A stretch of 64,000 bases of DNA from Eopsaltria australis (lineage: Eukaryota > Chordata > Aves > Passeriformes > Petroicidae), in NCBI GenBank assembly GCA_034509425.1, contig JAVTVJ010000117.1, positions 2,790,001 to 2,854,000 of the forward strand, written 5' to 3'. This document shows, in pieces, positions 25,736-37,360 of the stretch. Made by a program: the position numbers and the translations under genes. Numbering within the stretch: the stretch's first letter is position 1; the number at the start of each line of letters is the position of its first letter. The notes under the pieces were generated by a model. The model worked only from the letters and a program-made list of their open reading frames with translations, searched no databases and had not been told where the DNA came from.

Positions 25736-27086
25736 GATGTCTGTGGCAGCCTCTCAGGGAATGGTGCATGGTGAGTTCATCTCTCAAGGTTTAGCTCATT
25801 AACACCAGTCTGGACCAGAGGACCCGCCCAGTTTGTGGTGGTCTCAGTGTAGAGGCTTCCTCTAGGTAAGAGGAATCCTATTGCTTGTGTCTCCTAGGTC
25901 AGGGATGTGCAATCAGCATCCCTGTCCTGTGTAATTCAGACTTAGAGCCACAGCAGCAGCCAGAGGTTCCCCACATGCTGCTGGAGCCACAGGTTGATGC
26001 CATAGCTGTAACACAATCTAAGATGGCACCTTCTTTTGGGTAAATTCTGCTGGCTTCTTTAAAGCAAAAATCCAGCCTGCTGTGGTTGCTAAACTGGGCT
26101 CTGCTTCTTTGGGTGTCTTTCCATTTTCTAAGAAAAATAAACTGCAGGCTCTGTATTTTTAGATACGACATCTGATCATAGCTAGTCATATATCAGTCCC
26201 AATACTGTGAGTCAAGATGCTGAGCTCCACTACTGAACTCCCTTGGGCAAGAACCAGAGGCTTGAGCCATCCTGGGTGTATTAATAAATCAGAGTGTTTA
26301 AAATAATCTTACACTTCCTTAGGTAAGCTACTGACAAAGAATAATACAGTTGGGAATTATTAATGCCAGCATCTTAGCAGCTCTGATTCTCTGGGTGAAC
26401 TTGATACTGTTGTGAGTGGGAGATGAACAGCCCTGGTATGGGACAGATCTAATCTAGGCAGGGGACAGAGGCAGCACGACTCCTCTTCCTTTCCCTCTCC
26501 TGCCAGTGACTCTGATTCCTGACGTCTGCCCCTTGCTATTTCAGTCCTGGGTATCCTCTGAGGTGGCTGCTGGTCGGAGTGAGCTTTATGGTGGCCCCTT
26601 CAAAAAGCATCTGATCAACCTGCCTTGCTCAACAGTGCAGTAAAGTGGGGTAATTGGTGTATTTTAAATCTCTTGCTGGTTTGCTTCAGCCTCCACAAGT
26701 CTGTGTCTCTAACACCACCACAGCCTGTAGATGATTTTTTGTGTGTTTGATCAAAGCAGTGGGAAGCCTCGAAGCGGGTGTGTGAAAAATGGGTTGCCTG
26801 GTTCCTGAAAGTTTATTTGTTGTGCTGTTTTATCACTCTAATGACAATAAACTTATCTGCATAACTGGTGGCTGGAGACAGCGTAACATGGCTTGGCAGC
26901 CTGGATTTTTCTCAGAGATGTATTGCTTGGCATATTCAACCCAGGCAAAAGGAGCCAGCCTGGCTGCTGAGGAACTGCAGCTCTGTGAGTGCCAAGCAGG
27001 TGAAACCCAGCACGACAACTCAGCTTTCTCTCTCCATCCTGCCAGAAAAAGTCTTTGGGGATAAAAGTGAAATTGTACCTGGCTGA

Positions 27087-27134
27087 ATATCTTGCTTAAA
27101 ATCCCTTCCAACCTGAGCTGTTTTATAATTCTAC
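27087..27134 (+). mobile_element. CR1 3' terminal scrap
   Basis: About 48 bases with 'atcccttccaacctgagctg' and a TTTTATAATTCT tail match only the end of CR1. It is immediately followed by a second, longer CR1 copy in the same orientation. Confidence 0.6.
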
Positions 27135-27149
27135 ACTTTTTGAACAAGG

Positions 27150-27408
27150 AGATACTGATAGGACAAGGGGGAATGGTTTTAAACTAGGAGAGATTTAAAT
27201 TAGATATGAGGAAGAAATTCTTTACTGTGAAGGTGAGGAGAGTCTGAACCAGGTTGCCCAGAGAAGTTGTGGATGCCACTCCCTGGAAGTGTTCAAGGCC
27301 AGGCTGGATGGGACTTGGAGCAACCTGGGATAGTGGAAGGTGTCCCTGCCACGGCAGCAGGGTTGAACTAAGTGATCTTTCCAATTATTCAGTGTTTCTG
27401 TGCTTCTG
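27150..27408 (+). mobile_element. CR1 LINE, about 259-bp 3' fragment
   Basis: It begins at 'gataggacaagggggaatgg' and runs through 'gaggaagaaattctttactg' and 'gatagtggaaggtgtccctg' to a decayed tail. It is antisense to the presumed GPR20 transcript, 1.56 kb from the oppositely oriented copy at 28968. Confidence 0.93.
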
Positions 27409-28967
27409 ATAAGCCTAATAATGGCCTCTCTGTTGAGATGAGAAGCGACCAGTTAGACTGTGATGGGTGCAGGAAAAGGTGTTCTCTGCCTGTTCACTTT
27501 GCTCTGCTCTGGATCAGCTGCTGGAGCATGGCCAGACCAGCAAGAGGGTGATCACATACCCCACTGAGAGGAGAGGCTAGTTGAACAACAGTGGCTCTCA
27601 GTGGTGGAGGTGTGTGACCTCCAGCACTCTCCTGTCCTCTGCACTTGAGTGCTGGAAACCTTCACGTCATGCAAGAAGCTGGTTGTGCTGCTGAGGCTGT
27701 CTCAGTCCCCTCTCCTGCTGTGCCCAGGTACCCACTTTACTGAGTTCAGCACTCTGAGAGGACCCTGGTGGGTTTCAAATGCCTGTGCTGGTCTCTGTGT
27801 GGGTCAGTGTGCTCAGAGCTCAGTGCCATTTCACCTTGCTATTGCCTACCTGCAGCAAATGATCTATCCTGATGTAGGTCTTTGCAGCTGTTTGTAGCTC
27901 TGAATGAAGCAAAATTTTGGCAGGCTTCCACAGGCACCTCTGCCCTCATTTATGAGGCCAAAGACTTCTTGTGATAGCCTCACTATGGGGCAGCTCCCCA
28001 AAGTGGCCCAGACCTATCTCTCCAAGGGTCCTATAGACAGGGTGACCAATTCAGTCATTCAAGGATGGGAAGCTGTCTGCTGAACCACCACACTGAAAGC
28101 CATACCCTACATTTTTAGCCTTAGGGGTGTTTCCCAGAGCCCCATCTTTTTGGCAGGTATTTGAAGAGAGGGTGGCTGGAGCCATGAAGAGGAAAGGGAC
28201 ATTTGACAGTAAATCTTTTTGCATCAGTGTGGAAGAAGTCATCCTTTCTACTGTGTGATAATGGCTGTAATGGTGCTTCTCAGGCTGTGATAGATGAGAT
28301 GCACATCTTTTATGGATTATGTGTAAGAGGTAATAAAGAATTCAGTTCTGCTGTGTCTATACACTAATGGTGTATCGATCCCAGTAAATATCACGCTGAG
28401 GCTGAGCAGCAGCACCCCTGGTTAGTGTCATCCTGATGGGTGACATCATTTCTTTGGTTGTCACAGCCAGCTCAGTCTAATCCCATCTGACCCCCACAGC
28501 TTTACTGATCCTTTGCTCTGGCTCTGGGCTTCACTTTCCTATTCCCCTGATTCATCCTTCACTTCAGCACAACTTCTTCTGTCTCTGGACTTTGTCATGC
28601 TCGGCTGGACTCTGCTGTGCCTCTCTGGGATTTACTGGATGGGAAGTGTTTCCCTGCTAAGCCATCAGTAGGATTTGCTCAGCTATTTGTGATCTGCAAA
28701 AAAATGTACAGCTAAAAGCTACAAATCAAAATGCAAGGATGAAAAATGAGTGAGAGGTAAAAGTGAGAGCAGAAAGGGTCCTGCATTTACAGATGAGCTG
28801 GATAAAAAGCAGCAGACATTCCTCAGAAGGGGCTGTAGATTTTACCATAGATGTCATGGGATGTTCACTAACATGTACATTTAGGTAATAAGTAGTCTCA
28901 CCTCCTAAACCTGGTGACTGGCCATTTATAGAAACCTGCCATAAAAGCCCAGGGTGGAAAGGGAAAC
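27409..28967. other. Spacer between the inverted CR1 pair
   Basis: About 1.56 kb with no gene or repeat recognised. It would be the loop if the flanking CR1 copies paired in RNA. Confidence 0.5.
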
Positions 28968-29104
28968 CACAGAATCATAGAATCACAGAATGGTTTGGGT
29001 TGGAAGAAACCTTAGAGATCATCTAGTTCCAAGCCCCCTGCCATGGCAGGGACATCTTCCACTAGACCAGATTGTTCAAAGCTCCATCCAACCTGGACTT
29101 GAAG
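28968..29104 (-). mobile_element. CR1 LINE 3' fragment
   Basis: It opens with tandem CACAGAATCATAGAATCACAGAATG, the reverse complement of the CR1 tail, then the 'ggtttgggttggaag' block. It is 5'-truncated after about 137 bases. It is in the sense orientation for the presumed GPR20 transcript. Confidence 0.93.
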
Positions 29105-30884
29105 TCCAAAAAATCTGCACTTTGAGTGTTACTCCCATGGGGATTTTTTTTCTCCCATTTTAAAAAGGGCTCAAGGATTTGGATGTCTCTGATTTTAGGC
29201 ATCAAGACTCACATCTTAACGGATGAGGTTTCTCTGAATGTGCTGAGCACCAACTGCTAAACATCCCCCTTTACTTGTCTCCAGCCCATTAAAATATGGA
29301 CAGCCAAAATCCTGCAGCCCTTCTGACAAGCTGGAGTGCAGGACTTGATCTTCCCCCTCTGAAAGGGGATGTAGGGCCAGGACAACCTGCATCCCTGTGA
29401 GAACCCCATCATCCCAAGGGCACGATGCACTTGAGGGGGAGCAGAGCTGTGGTGGTGCTGTACGTGCTCCTGCTGGGATTTATTGCTGTGCTCAGCCTCC
29501 TCCACTCAGCTTGCTCTGCCTCGGGGAGGACGTGCTCTGAGAGAGGTTTCATGTGCAGTTCCTTCCTTGGCTTTTGCCTCCTGCTTTGAAACAGGGGAAG
29601 AAAGACTTTTAGGGTGCTTTAGGCACCTTTAGGCTCTTTGGGAAGGGAATAAATGGCTCTGTGTTTTATCTCGATGTATTGGGGAGGTGGGGAAGGAGGC
29701 TTGAGCAGAGTGAGGGAAAACACTGAGGTAGATTAATAAAGTAGCTGCTCAATTGCACTACTAAGTTGCCATGTGTCCTTGTAAGAAAGGATAGGGGGAA
29801 GATGGGGATTTTCTTTCTAACTGTGGGTTGGCAGAGATACCTGTGCACAAAGGAGATGGATAATTTCTTACTGAAGAGGTTTCTGTCAAAGGGAGGCTTC
29901 TGCCTTTGCTTCTGCTGGCAGATGCTACAACAGGAAGGTGGTGGGCATTTCTGCCTCCTTTTTCCATGGCTGCCCAGCTTTCCCCTGCTCAGGGAGAGAT
30001 TTACAGAGTGAGCTGAGGTGCAGCATTGCATCTAATCATGGGCGACAGAGGCATTTGCCCTGGTGGTTCTCAATTGGGACTGTCACGCGCAAGTAATAGG
30101 GATTAAACTTGTATGCCCAGTGTTTTATTTCTGAATGGGGGAGTTATAGCTTTGCAGAAGGAGCTGTCATTTCAGGAAAAGGGCTGGCTTTTTGCTGAAG
30201 AAGAGCAATTGGCCCTGGCATGTGAGCAATGTTAGAGGAAAAGGCGCCTCCTGTCACCAAAACACAGCTGAAATGAGTCTGAAGAGCCACGATGCCAATT
30301 CATCACACTGCCACTGAGTGCGGGCTGTGTAAACACTGGGAGATGCTCTCTCTATGCTGTACTGTGGCCAGACATGTCCCAGTTGGCAGAGACTTGCTGA
30401 TGGACCTAGTGAGGCCATTCATCCCTTTCAGCCATCCCAGCTCTGGCCCAGCCACTTCCCCCACCCACACAGCAATCAGAGTAAGGATATTTCCATGTAG
30501 TTTCCCTGGGAAAGTTTTCTGCTTCCTTACCTTAAACTATAAAGTTCATTTTGAGCCCTCTCAGATCACTTTTTCATGGTCTGAGTCTATAAGCTCTGTG
30601 TCTAGCTCTGCATCTCTATACAAGGACATTTGTGGGATGCACAGGTGTGTGTGTGTAGCTGGACTTGACACAAGTGATCTGTATATGCAGGTTTACCAGA
30701 AATACTCAAGTTTTCATGCAGAATCCCTCACAAGGCTCTTTACCATCCAAATAGATCAGTTCAGCTCATAGAAAACCCAGCATTTCCCTCAATGGGATGC
30801 TCTTTTTCTTTGCACCAGCTTTAGACTCCTCAACCCTCCTCTATCCCTCCAGCACCTGGTGTAGAACACTCTCCTTCCTCTCCA
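29105..30884. other. Presumed GPR20 intron 1, 5' part
   Basis: Two anonymous frames of 121 and 159 codons have no family match. A (TG)6 run lies near 30644. Nothing else is seen. Confidence 0.5.
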
Positions 30885-31033
30885 GTGCGGGGAGCCAACC
30901 CGCATCCCAAACCCACGTGCTCCGCTCCCGACCCGGCTTGCAAGCGCTCCCATCCCCATCCGGATGCCTCCAAAACTCTCAGCCCAGCCGGGACCAGAAC
31001 ACGCTGCCTTCCCAAGCTGCAGCCGGTGAATCT

Positions 31034-31056
31034 CCCTCCCTCTCCCCCCTCGCTCC
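31034..31056 (-). promoter_or_regulatory. Intron-start G-quadruplex pattern on the minus strand
   Basis: C-runs of 3, 3, 6 and 3 on the plus strand, with spacers of 1, 3 and 4 bases, give four G-runs on the minus strand. They begin about 31 bases after the candidate exon 1 donor. In a leftward transcript the G-runs would be in the RNA and on the non-template strand. Confidence 0.5.
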
Positions 31057-31087
31057 CAGCCCGAAACTCGCCGCAGGCTGTACTCAC

Positions 31088-31195
31088 AGAGCCGGGATGA
31101 GAAAGCTCAGCTGCTGAGCCCTGAGCCCGCTCCAGGTGCCTGGACCGAGTGGCCGCGGGCTCGCTCCGCGGCGCTCAGCGCGGCGCGGGGATGAT
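31088..31195 (-). other. Candidate non-coding first exon of GPR20
   Basis: On the minus strand, GC-rich sequence downstream of the CRE runs to ...GGCTCT at 31088 and is followed at once by GTGAGTA at 31087-31081, a close match to the donor consensus. The roughly 108-base segment has no ATG, as expected for a non-coding leader. Splicing it to the acceptor at 9416 would remove a 21.7-kb intron. The 5' end at about 31195 is a guess from the CRE spacing. It could instead be the first exon of a separate lncRNA. Confidence 0.45.
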
Positions 31196-31229
31196 ACAGG
31201 AACCAGACCTCTTTGGTTTACTTTTACGT

Positions 31230-31237
31230 TGACGTCA
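31230..31237. promoter_or_regulatory. Perfect palindromic CRE (TGACGTCA)
   Basis: The full 8-bp CREB/ATF consensus lies inside the CpG island, about 40 bp upstream of the presumed minus-strand start. Full CREs in proximal CpG-island promoters are commonly functional. Which direction it serves here cannot be read from sequence. Confidence 0.6.
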
Positions 31238-31286
31238 GTGTCTTTTCGAGCCTCCACGGCTCGTTTTGGTAAAAAGGATGTCTTCA

Positions 31287-31312
31287 GGGGAGAGGGGAGG
31301 GGTCGGGAAGGG
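31287..31312 (+). promoter_or_regulatory. G-rich tract with G-quadruplex pattern, upstream of the CRE
   Basis: Five G-runs (GGGG, GGGG, GGGG, GGG, GGG) are separated by loops of 3, 1, 2 and 2 bases on the plus strand. Relative to leftward transcription this is about 50-75 bp upstream of the CRE and reads as a C-rich (CCCCTCCCC) KLF/SP/MAZ-type element. Confidence 0.55.
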
Positions 31313-31478
31313 AGAGGAGCGAGGATGAGCTGGAGATGAACTTTTGTGATGTGTGCAGGCGGTGGTGGGAGGTTTTAGGGGCTCGTGCTGAAAGAAGAGG
31401 TGCTTATGGACACCAGGTAATCCTGGGTGTAGCTCATCCCCTGAAGATGGGTACTCTGGAGACCTGACCCTCACTCAG

Positions 31479-31690
31479 AAATTATAGAAATCTTAGAGTG
31501 GCTTGGGTTGGAAGGAGCCTTAAAGACCATCAAGTTTTAACCCCCTACCACAGGCAGGGACACCTTCCACTATCCCAGGTTGTTCAGAGCTCCATCCAAC
31601 CTGGCCTTGAACACTCCAGGGATGGGACACCCACAGCATCTCTGGGCAACCTGTGGCAGTACCTCACCACCTTCTACATAAAGAATTTCC
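31479..31690 (-). mobile_element. CR1 LINE, about 212-bp 3' fragment
   Basis: It runs from a decayed tail (AAATTATAGAAATCTTAGAG) through 'cttgggttggaaggagcctt' to the 'aagaatttcc' block. It lies just outside the CpG island and marks its right border. Confidence 0.92.
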
Positions 31691-34600
31691 CTCCCCCTGC
31701 CCTGTACACCCACTGAGCAGCCAAAATGTGCGTGGACATTTTTGGGGGGTGTGGAAAGCGCTGATGCTTGTGAGGGATTTGGAAAACACCATCAGGAAGT
31801 GGAACCTGCAAGTGTGATCACTAATGCCAAATTATTCACAGCAGATCAATCACACCTATGTTTAGGGTTTCTTTTGGCCACGAGCAAAACCAGATGCCTT
31901 TGCATGACCACATAACTTCCAGGAATTCCAGACTAAGGCTTTCATGCCCTAAATGCTGATAGTTTTTTATTAGGTTTGTGTTGAGTAGTGTGATGCAAAC
32001 CATTGAGCACTTGGATCTGAGAGCCTCAGGTAAATATAGAATTTGCCCCAGTGCTGCTGACCAACTGTAATTAAACAATTAAACCTATGATCTCTTTGGA
32101 TCATGGATCACTTTTCAGCTCTTAACACAACTGGTTTGTCATCCATTATTAGACCATGTGTACCTTGATACAAAGAATTTATTGTGAACTTATAGGAGCA
32201 GGCACTGAGATTGCGGTGTGAATTCAGGTTCCAGACTCATAAAGAGCACCAGCTACTTGATGATATTGATGCATTTGGTTTAGAGGACACTTGGCTGTGC
32301 CAAAAAACCCTGCAGGGAGCAGGGATTATTGACAAGGAGGCATCATCTGGTGATGACCAGATGATTGGGCTGTACTGGTTTATTTGGATAATAGTAGTGA
32401 GAAAATAGTTTTTTACTCTGATGTGCCATCACTGCAGAGAAAAAGAGACACAGAAAGGGAAAGCTCTTGTTGTTCAGCACATCCATGGCAGAGCCAAGTA
32501 ATAAGTCCAGTTTCTTATCCATTGGATCACACACTCCCTCTCATAAATAATTCTACTCTCAAAGGTTCCTGGTGTCCTTGTCAGAACCAATACACTGTTC
32601 ATAGCTGAAGAAAGACAGAGTCTTATAAAAAACAGAAAAAGAGTTCCTTGTAAATCACCACATCTATACTTAGAAATGTGTTAGACTTTCTAAGCTCCAG
32701 TTCAGAGCATATAAAGTGTTTTTTTTTTCTTTTTCTGAGTTGAAAAATCCATCCAAAGGTCAGTCAGAAACAGGAATAAAACTGTCTTTGAAATCTCAAG
32801 CTGCTGTAATAGCATTTTTGGCAGTGAATGATAAACTTGAGCAGTTGAGGTTTACGTGACAGATGAAGTGAACATGTCTTTGTCTATACATTAAATGACC
32901 CAGCACTGGCTCTTTTTCATCCCTTCTCCCAACCTATCAGACTATTTATAGATTTTTACTACAAATGGACCTCCTGAACAGAGGAAGGCAGATCAGCTAG
33001 GTCTGAAGAAAGCATCACGGTGGAGCTGTGCCCATAAAGCCATCACTCCTGGGCAGGAGTTCCATTTCAGTGATAACCTCCCAGGAATATTAACTCTTCA
33101 TTTACCTGAAAGGGATTTTTACAGTCTTTCACAGTTTATAGTGACTGTGAAGGGTTGTTCAGGGAGGTCTTATGGTCACAAAAGTGTTGGATTGAAAGCA
33201 AAGTGCCATATCCTGGCTAGGGCCCTCAGAGATGTCCAGGAAATGATATCTACTGCCACTACACAGATTGTACCTGGCTGCAGAGCCTAGAAAGCCATGA
33301 TTCAGAGCTCTCAACTTGCATGAAAAGTGTACACTTCTCATTACATAGTCCTTGATGGGTAGATGATGATAACACTCAAGGGTGGCAGAGATCTGGGGGC
33401 TCTTCTCTGTCACACCTCATAGATAAGAAAGCCTTGCTGGAGACCTGCAGTCCATGCTCTGTTAACTCTGGAGGAATATATTCAGGGTCTGTTTTTTTTT
33501 AAAATACCTTAATGTTCATTAGAGTGGAGACTCTTCCATGACCTGGCTATGTGGCTGTACAATAATGTGCCCTGTCTTTGCAGGGAGTCCTGCTGGAAAC
33601 CAGGGAATTTCTACAGCAGTGAGTATGAGGCTCTCATCCCTGGATATTTTATCTTGGTAACTGAGAGTCAGGCCATGTGGATTTGAATCCAGCTGTGTAC
33701 AGGAGGGACTTTGCAGTGAGAAACAAGAGTTCTCTCCCTATTTTGAGTGAGTTTCCAAGCTATTTCATAAAGAATATTGGAATAAGTAGGTTCTTCATCC
33801 TTTGGTGCTCTTCTGCAGGGCTGGTTGTGCGGAGGTGCCTCCTGGGCTGAACTGCCACTGATCTCAGCAAGACTCAGAGCTGAGCTGGGTCTGGTGAGCA
33901 GACCAGATCTGAAAACACAGGTATCTCTAGCAAGAGTCTTCAGCCTCACAGTGGAAAATATTGGCAAGCCTCCCCTAGATACCCTGGAGACTTCAGGTTC
34001 CAGAGCAGCTGGGGAAGGAGAGGTTTAGGACCCCAGTTTTTGACATATGAGCCTGAGGTGGGAGCAAGGGAGGCTCCCAAAGCTTCCAGAAGGATGGGGC
34101 CCCACAGGTTCTCTGCTGGGTGGCTGCACTCTGGGGGATGTTTTCTTCTTCAAAGCTGAACAGCAGCTCTCCAGGCCCTGCAGGGAGGATTTGGCTGCTC
34201 CTTGCCTTTAGGATGCCCTGGTGCATATTCAGCTGTTCATGGCTCCAAGCAAGATGCTCCTTTCCCCAGCTTCTCTCTTCCTCCAGGATAGAGGCCCCAG
34301 GCAGTGTCAGAATCATAAGGCTTCAAACTTCCAAGTGTTTTAGGTACTTGGATGAGCTAATGATGAGCTTTCCAATCCCACACTGTGTAGAGGAGCACAG
34401 AGCAGCTGGGACAGTGTAGATTTCACCTGGCACATATCTGAGAAGTTTATGAGGATGGAAGAAAATATTTCCTGCAGTTCCTAGTGCTGGGAGAAAAGGT
34501 GGACCTTGGAGCCTTCAGGAACTTGGCTCTGTCCTTTGAAGACAAGAACATCCAAGGTATCCTGGGGAGAGAGAGCAGAATGGGCTCTCTCTGCTCCAAC

Positions 34601-37182
34601 AGCTGCTTCCAAAACACTTCTGCAGGCAGGAAAATCTGCATCATTCCAAAAAGAGCAGAGGCCTCTCCTAAAGTGAACATGCAGAGGTGGAGTCAAACAC
34701 GAGTTCAGTCCTCCATGCTGCCCCAAAAATGCCTCTTCTCCAGTACAGGAAGACACACCACTCTTGGAATCCTTGTGAGCACAGTGGGAGCTCTTTGCTT
34801 CAGCAGCATTTGCAAAAAGCATCCCTTTCCCAGCCATCCTGCTGTGTCCTTCTTCAGAGTCAGGCTAGGCTGAGAGAGGCATCAGAGCTGGCTGTGGCAC
34901 ACAGGACCTTGTGGCCATGTCCCCATGGCTGGTCCCCAGGCCTGCAGGTCAGCAGCCAGCCCAGCCTGGCATCCTGAGCTCCACAGGTCAGTGCATTTCA
35001 TGGCCTGGGCCAGCATGGCTTGGCTTAGAGGAGAAAGCAGAGAAGACAAGCCTGGGGCTGGACTCTGTCTGGAGGTGCCTGGTCCCTCCTGAGGTGCTGA
35101 AAAGCCACTGAGCTCACAGGTCTTCAGCAGGACTTGTGCCTCATCTCCCAGCCCTGTGAGGAGTGTAGGTTTTGGTAAAACATCTCAGGCATCGTTAGAA
35201 ATCAGAGCACAGAGACCTGGGTTCAGTTTGGTGTGAAGACTCCTGAATGTTGGTGTTTTCCTGTCCTCTGGGTGTCCAAATTCCTGCTGCAGTCACTAGA
35301 CTTCCAGTCAACACAGTCAGGGAGTCTAGACAGAGACTCAGGCACAAGCCAGGAGGGTCCTCAGTCTTTTGCCTACATGTAGATGCCATTTCAGAGGTGC
35401 TGACTTCACCTCTGTTTGCTCTTCTTTAATTCCATGGGCTTTCACATGCCAAGGGACAACTCCAATGACTCAAGGTGCCACCAGGTGCACAACCAAATTG
35501 AGCCCCAGCACCTTCTCCCAAGCTAGGTGGGCAGTGGTCTTGTCACTTGGCCAGCTGATCAGTTGAGGGATGAAACAGAGCAGATTTCAGCCTCTTTTGT
35601 CTTCATTTAAACCCTTGAGCAGTGCTTGAGCTGTGTGATCAGTGGGGTTTGTGTTGGTGGGGATGAAAGCAAGAGGACCTGCTAAAGGTGCTGCAGCCAC
35701 ACTTTAGCTCCAAAGGGAAAACTCCACTGCAAAATTTACAGGCACAAGGGGCAGGAGCAGACAGCAAGAGGATTTGGCCATGAAGACATTTCAAAGCTGT
35801 GCATGCAGCTGTCTGGGGTAAATAACAGCTGGATTCTCACAGTGCTCCCATGCTGCCCTGGCCACTCACGCTTCTGTGTTTCCAAATGTGTTTTTTCCTC
35901 TTGCCTCACAAAAGCAGCTTTTTGTGAATGAGAGCAGGTCCATCAATGGGAAACAATGGCTCATAAAGACATAATGATTCATTTGGAACCCTGCCAGGGG
36001 TTATTGTTTCTCCCAGTGAGCCTTTGCCTGAGCTGGAGGTTGCATTCAGAGCCTGCAGTTTCCTTGCTTTGCAGCTCTGTGAAAGGAGCTTCAGCGTGAG
36101 GATACTGGGAACTTGGCTGAGCTCATTTTGCTATGAACTTTTCCTTTTATTCCTTTCCCATATTGCAGAAACTTAGGTATGAGACCAGACCCAGGGACAC
36201 ACGAAAGTGTACCCGAGGAGTTTCCTTACCACATGAACACGTGGATATTTTTTCCCACAGCGACCAAGTGAAGAAGCAGATTGCAACCAATCTGCATCTT
36301 TTCCTCTTCCTCTCCTGTGACGTGAGCAAATCTTTGAGAGTCTTTACTCAATATCTACAAAAGCATTTGAACATACAGTACTGGAGTGACACTGTGATAA
36401 GCATATTTGTGAAGCAGCCTGGTCCCATGAGCTGCCTGCCTGTGTGATGGCACATCTCCTTTCTGTTGTGGAGGAGCACATGTTCCCTTCCTTCTAGGCT
36501 TGCCACAGTAAATACAGCCCTGAGAAATCATTCTTCTCACACCAATAAAATCTGTCATATCAAATTTTTAAAAGCAGTCTGTTTTGTAGCTATTTTTGGG
36601 AGCTCTGCCCTGTGTAAAATTCCATGCCCATTTCAAATACACTTACTACATTTCTTCCATCCTCTTGCTCTGCCATTCTGGCTAAAATTAAGATTAAAAA
36701 TAAAAATAAAAGCCCAGCAGCAATGTTCTGTACAGCCCTAAGTGTCTCAGACAAACTGGCGGAGCACAGAGATTTTGAGGCTCAGTGGCCCAACCTTCAG
36801 AGCCCTTGAGGCTTAACTTTCCATTAGTCAACAGCACAGCTCATTTGGGTCCTGGTTCAACCGGTCAGAGAAGGGCACACATGACTGATTGGTTAATGGC
36901 AGATCATCTGGCACTTGGGAACATTCCACAGTTTAACTTTTGAGGGAGGAGGTTGGGTGGAACCACCTACTCCCATCCCTGCTGTGCAATGGGATGGGTG
37001 CCCTGCAGCATTGCAGCAATGCCAGCACCAGCTGGGCTGGTTCTCAGCTTTGACAAAGGTTACCATAAGCTGGGTATCAGAAAAATGCCAGGTCAGTGCA
37101 AAAATGCCCCTTTGTGCTCTTGTACCTTGGCTACTTTAAGTGACTTTGACAGGTAACATGCAATTCTTCTCTGAAAAGAATA
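31691..37182. other. Non-coding, 5.5 kb right of the CpG island
   Basis: The densest overlapping frames (34.0-35.1 kb, both strands, up to 129 codons) show no domain. No CpG enrichment is present. No PTP4A3-like coding exon was found. Confidence 0.5.
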
Positions 37183-37360
37183 TTAAGTGTTGGAATGGGC
37201 TGCCCAGGGAAGTGGTGGAGTCATTGTCTCTGCAAGTCCAGGAAACAACTGGAGGTGGCACTTAGTGCTGTTGTTTGCTTGACATGGTGGTGTTTGGTCA
37301 AAGGTTGCACTCAACAATCTTGGGGGTCTTTTCCTATTTCAATGATTCTGTGATTCTGTG
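37183..37360 (+). mobile_element. CR1 LINE 3' fragment (subfamily with 'ggtggtgtttggtcaaagg')
   Basis: This belongs to a different CR1 subfamily from the copies around it. It has 'ggaatgggctgcccagggaa', then 'ggtggcacttagtgctg', then 'ggtctt..cc', and ends with AATGATTCTGTGATTCTGTG. Confidence 0.85.

Larger units (their letters stand above)
20924..27086. other. Presumed GPR20 intron 1; holds the longest anonymous frame (23121-23813, minus)
   Basis: The 230-codon minus-strand frame has no recognisable domain, signal peptide or membrane segment and no splice context. I do not call it a gene. A tentative CR1 scrap lies at 25674 and a T-rich tract at 24773. Confidence 0.5.
30885..31345. promoter_or_regulatory. 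CpG island, the only one in the window; candidate GPR20 promoter
   Basis: CpG dinucleotides are dense here (for example the GC-rich run at 31150-31190) and sparse everywhere else in the window. The island contains a perfect CRE palindrome at 31230-31237, a G-rich tract at 31287-31312, a C-rich tract at 31034-31056, and a strong minus-strand splice donor at 31087. The arrangement fits a TATA-less or weak-TATA promoter firing leftward from about 31190-31200 toward GPR20. A bidirectional promoter that also fires rightward, toward the gene expected beyond GPR20 (PTP4A3 in mammals), is an alternative. The promoter nature is well supported; the assignment to GPR20 is inference from strand and position. 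Confidence 0.7.
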
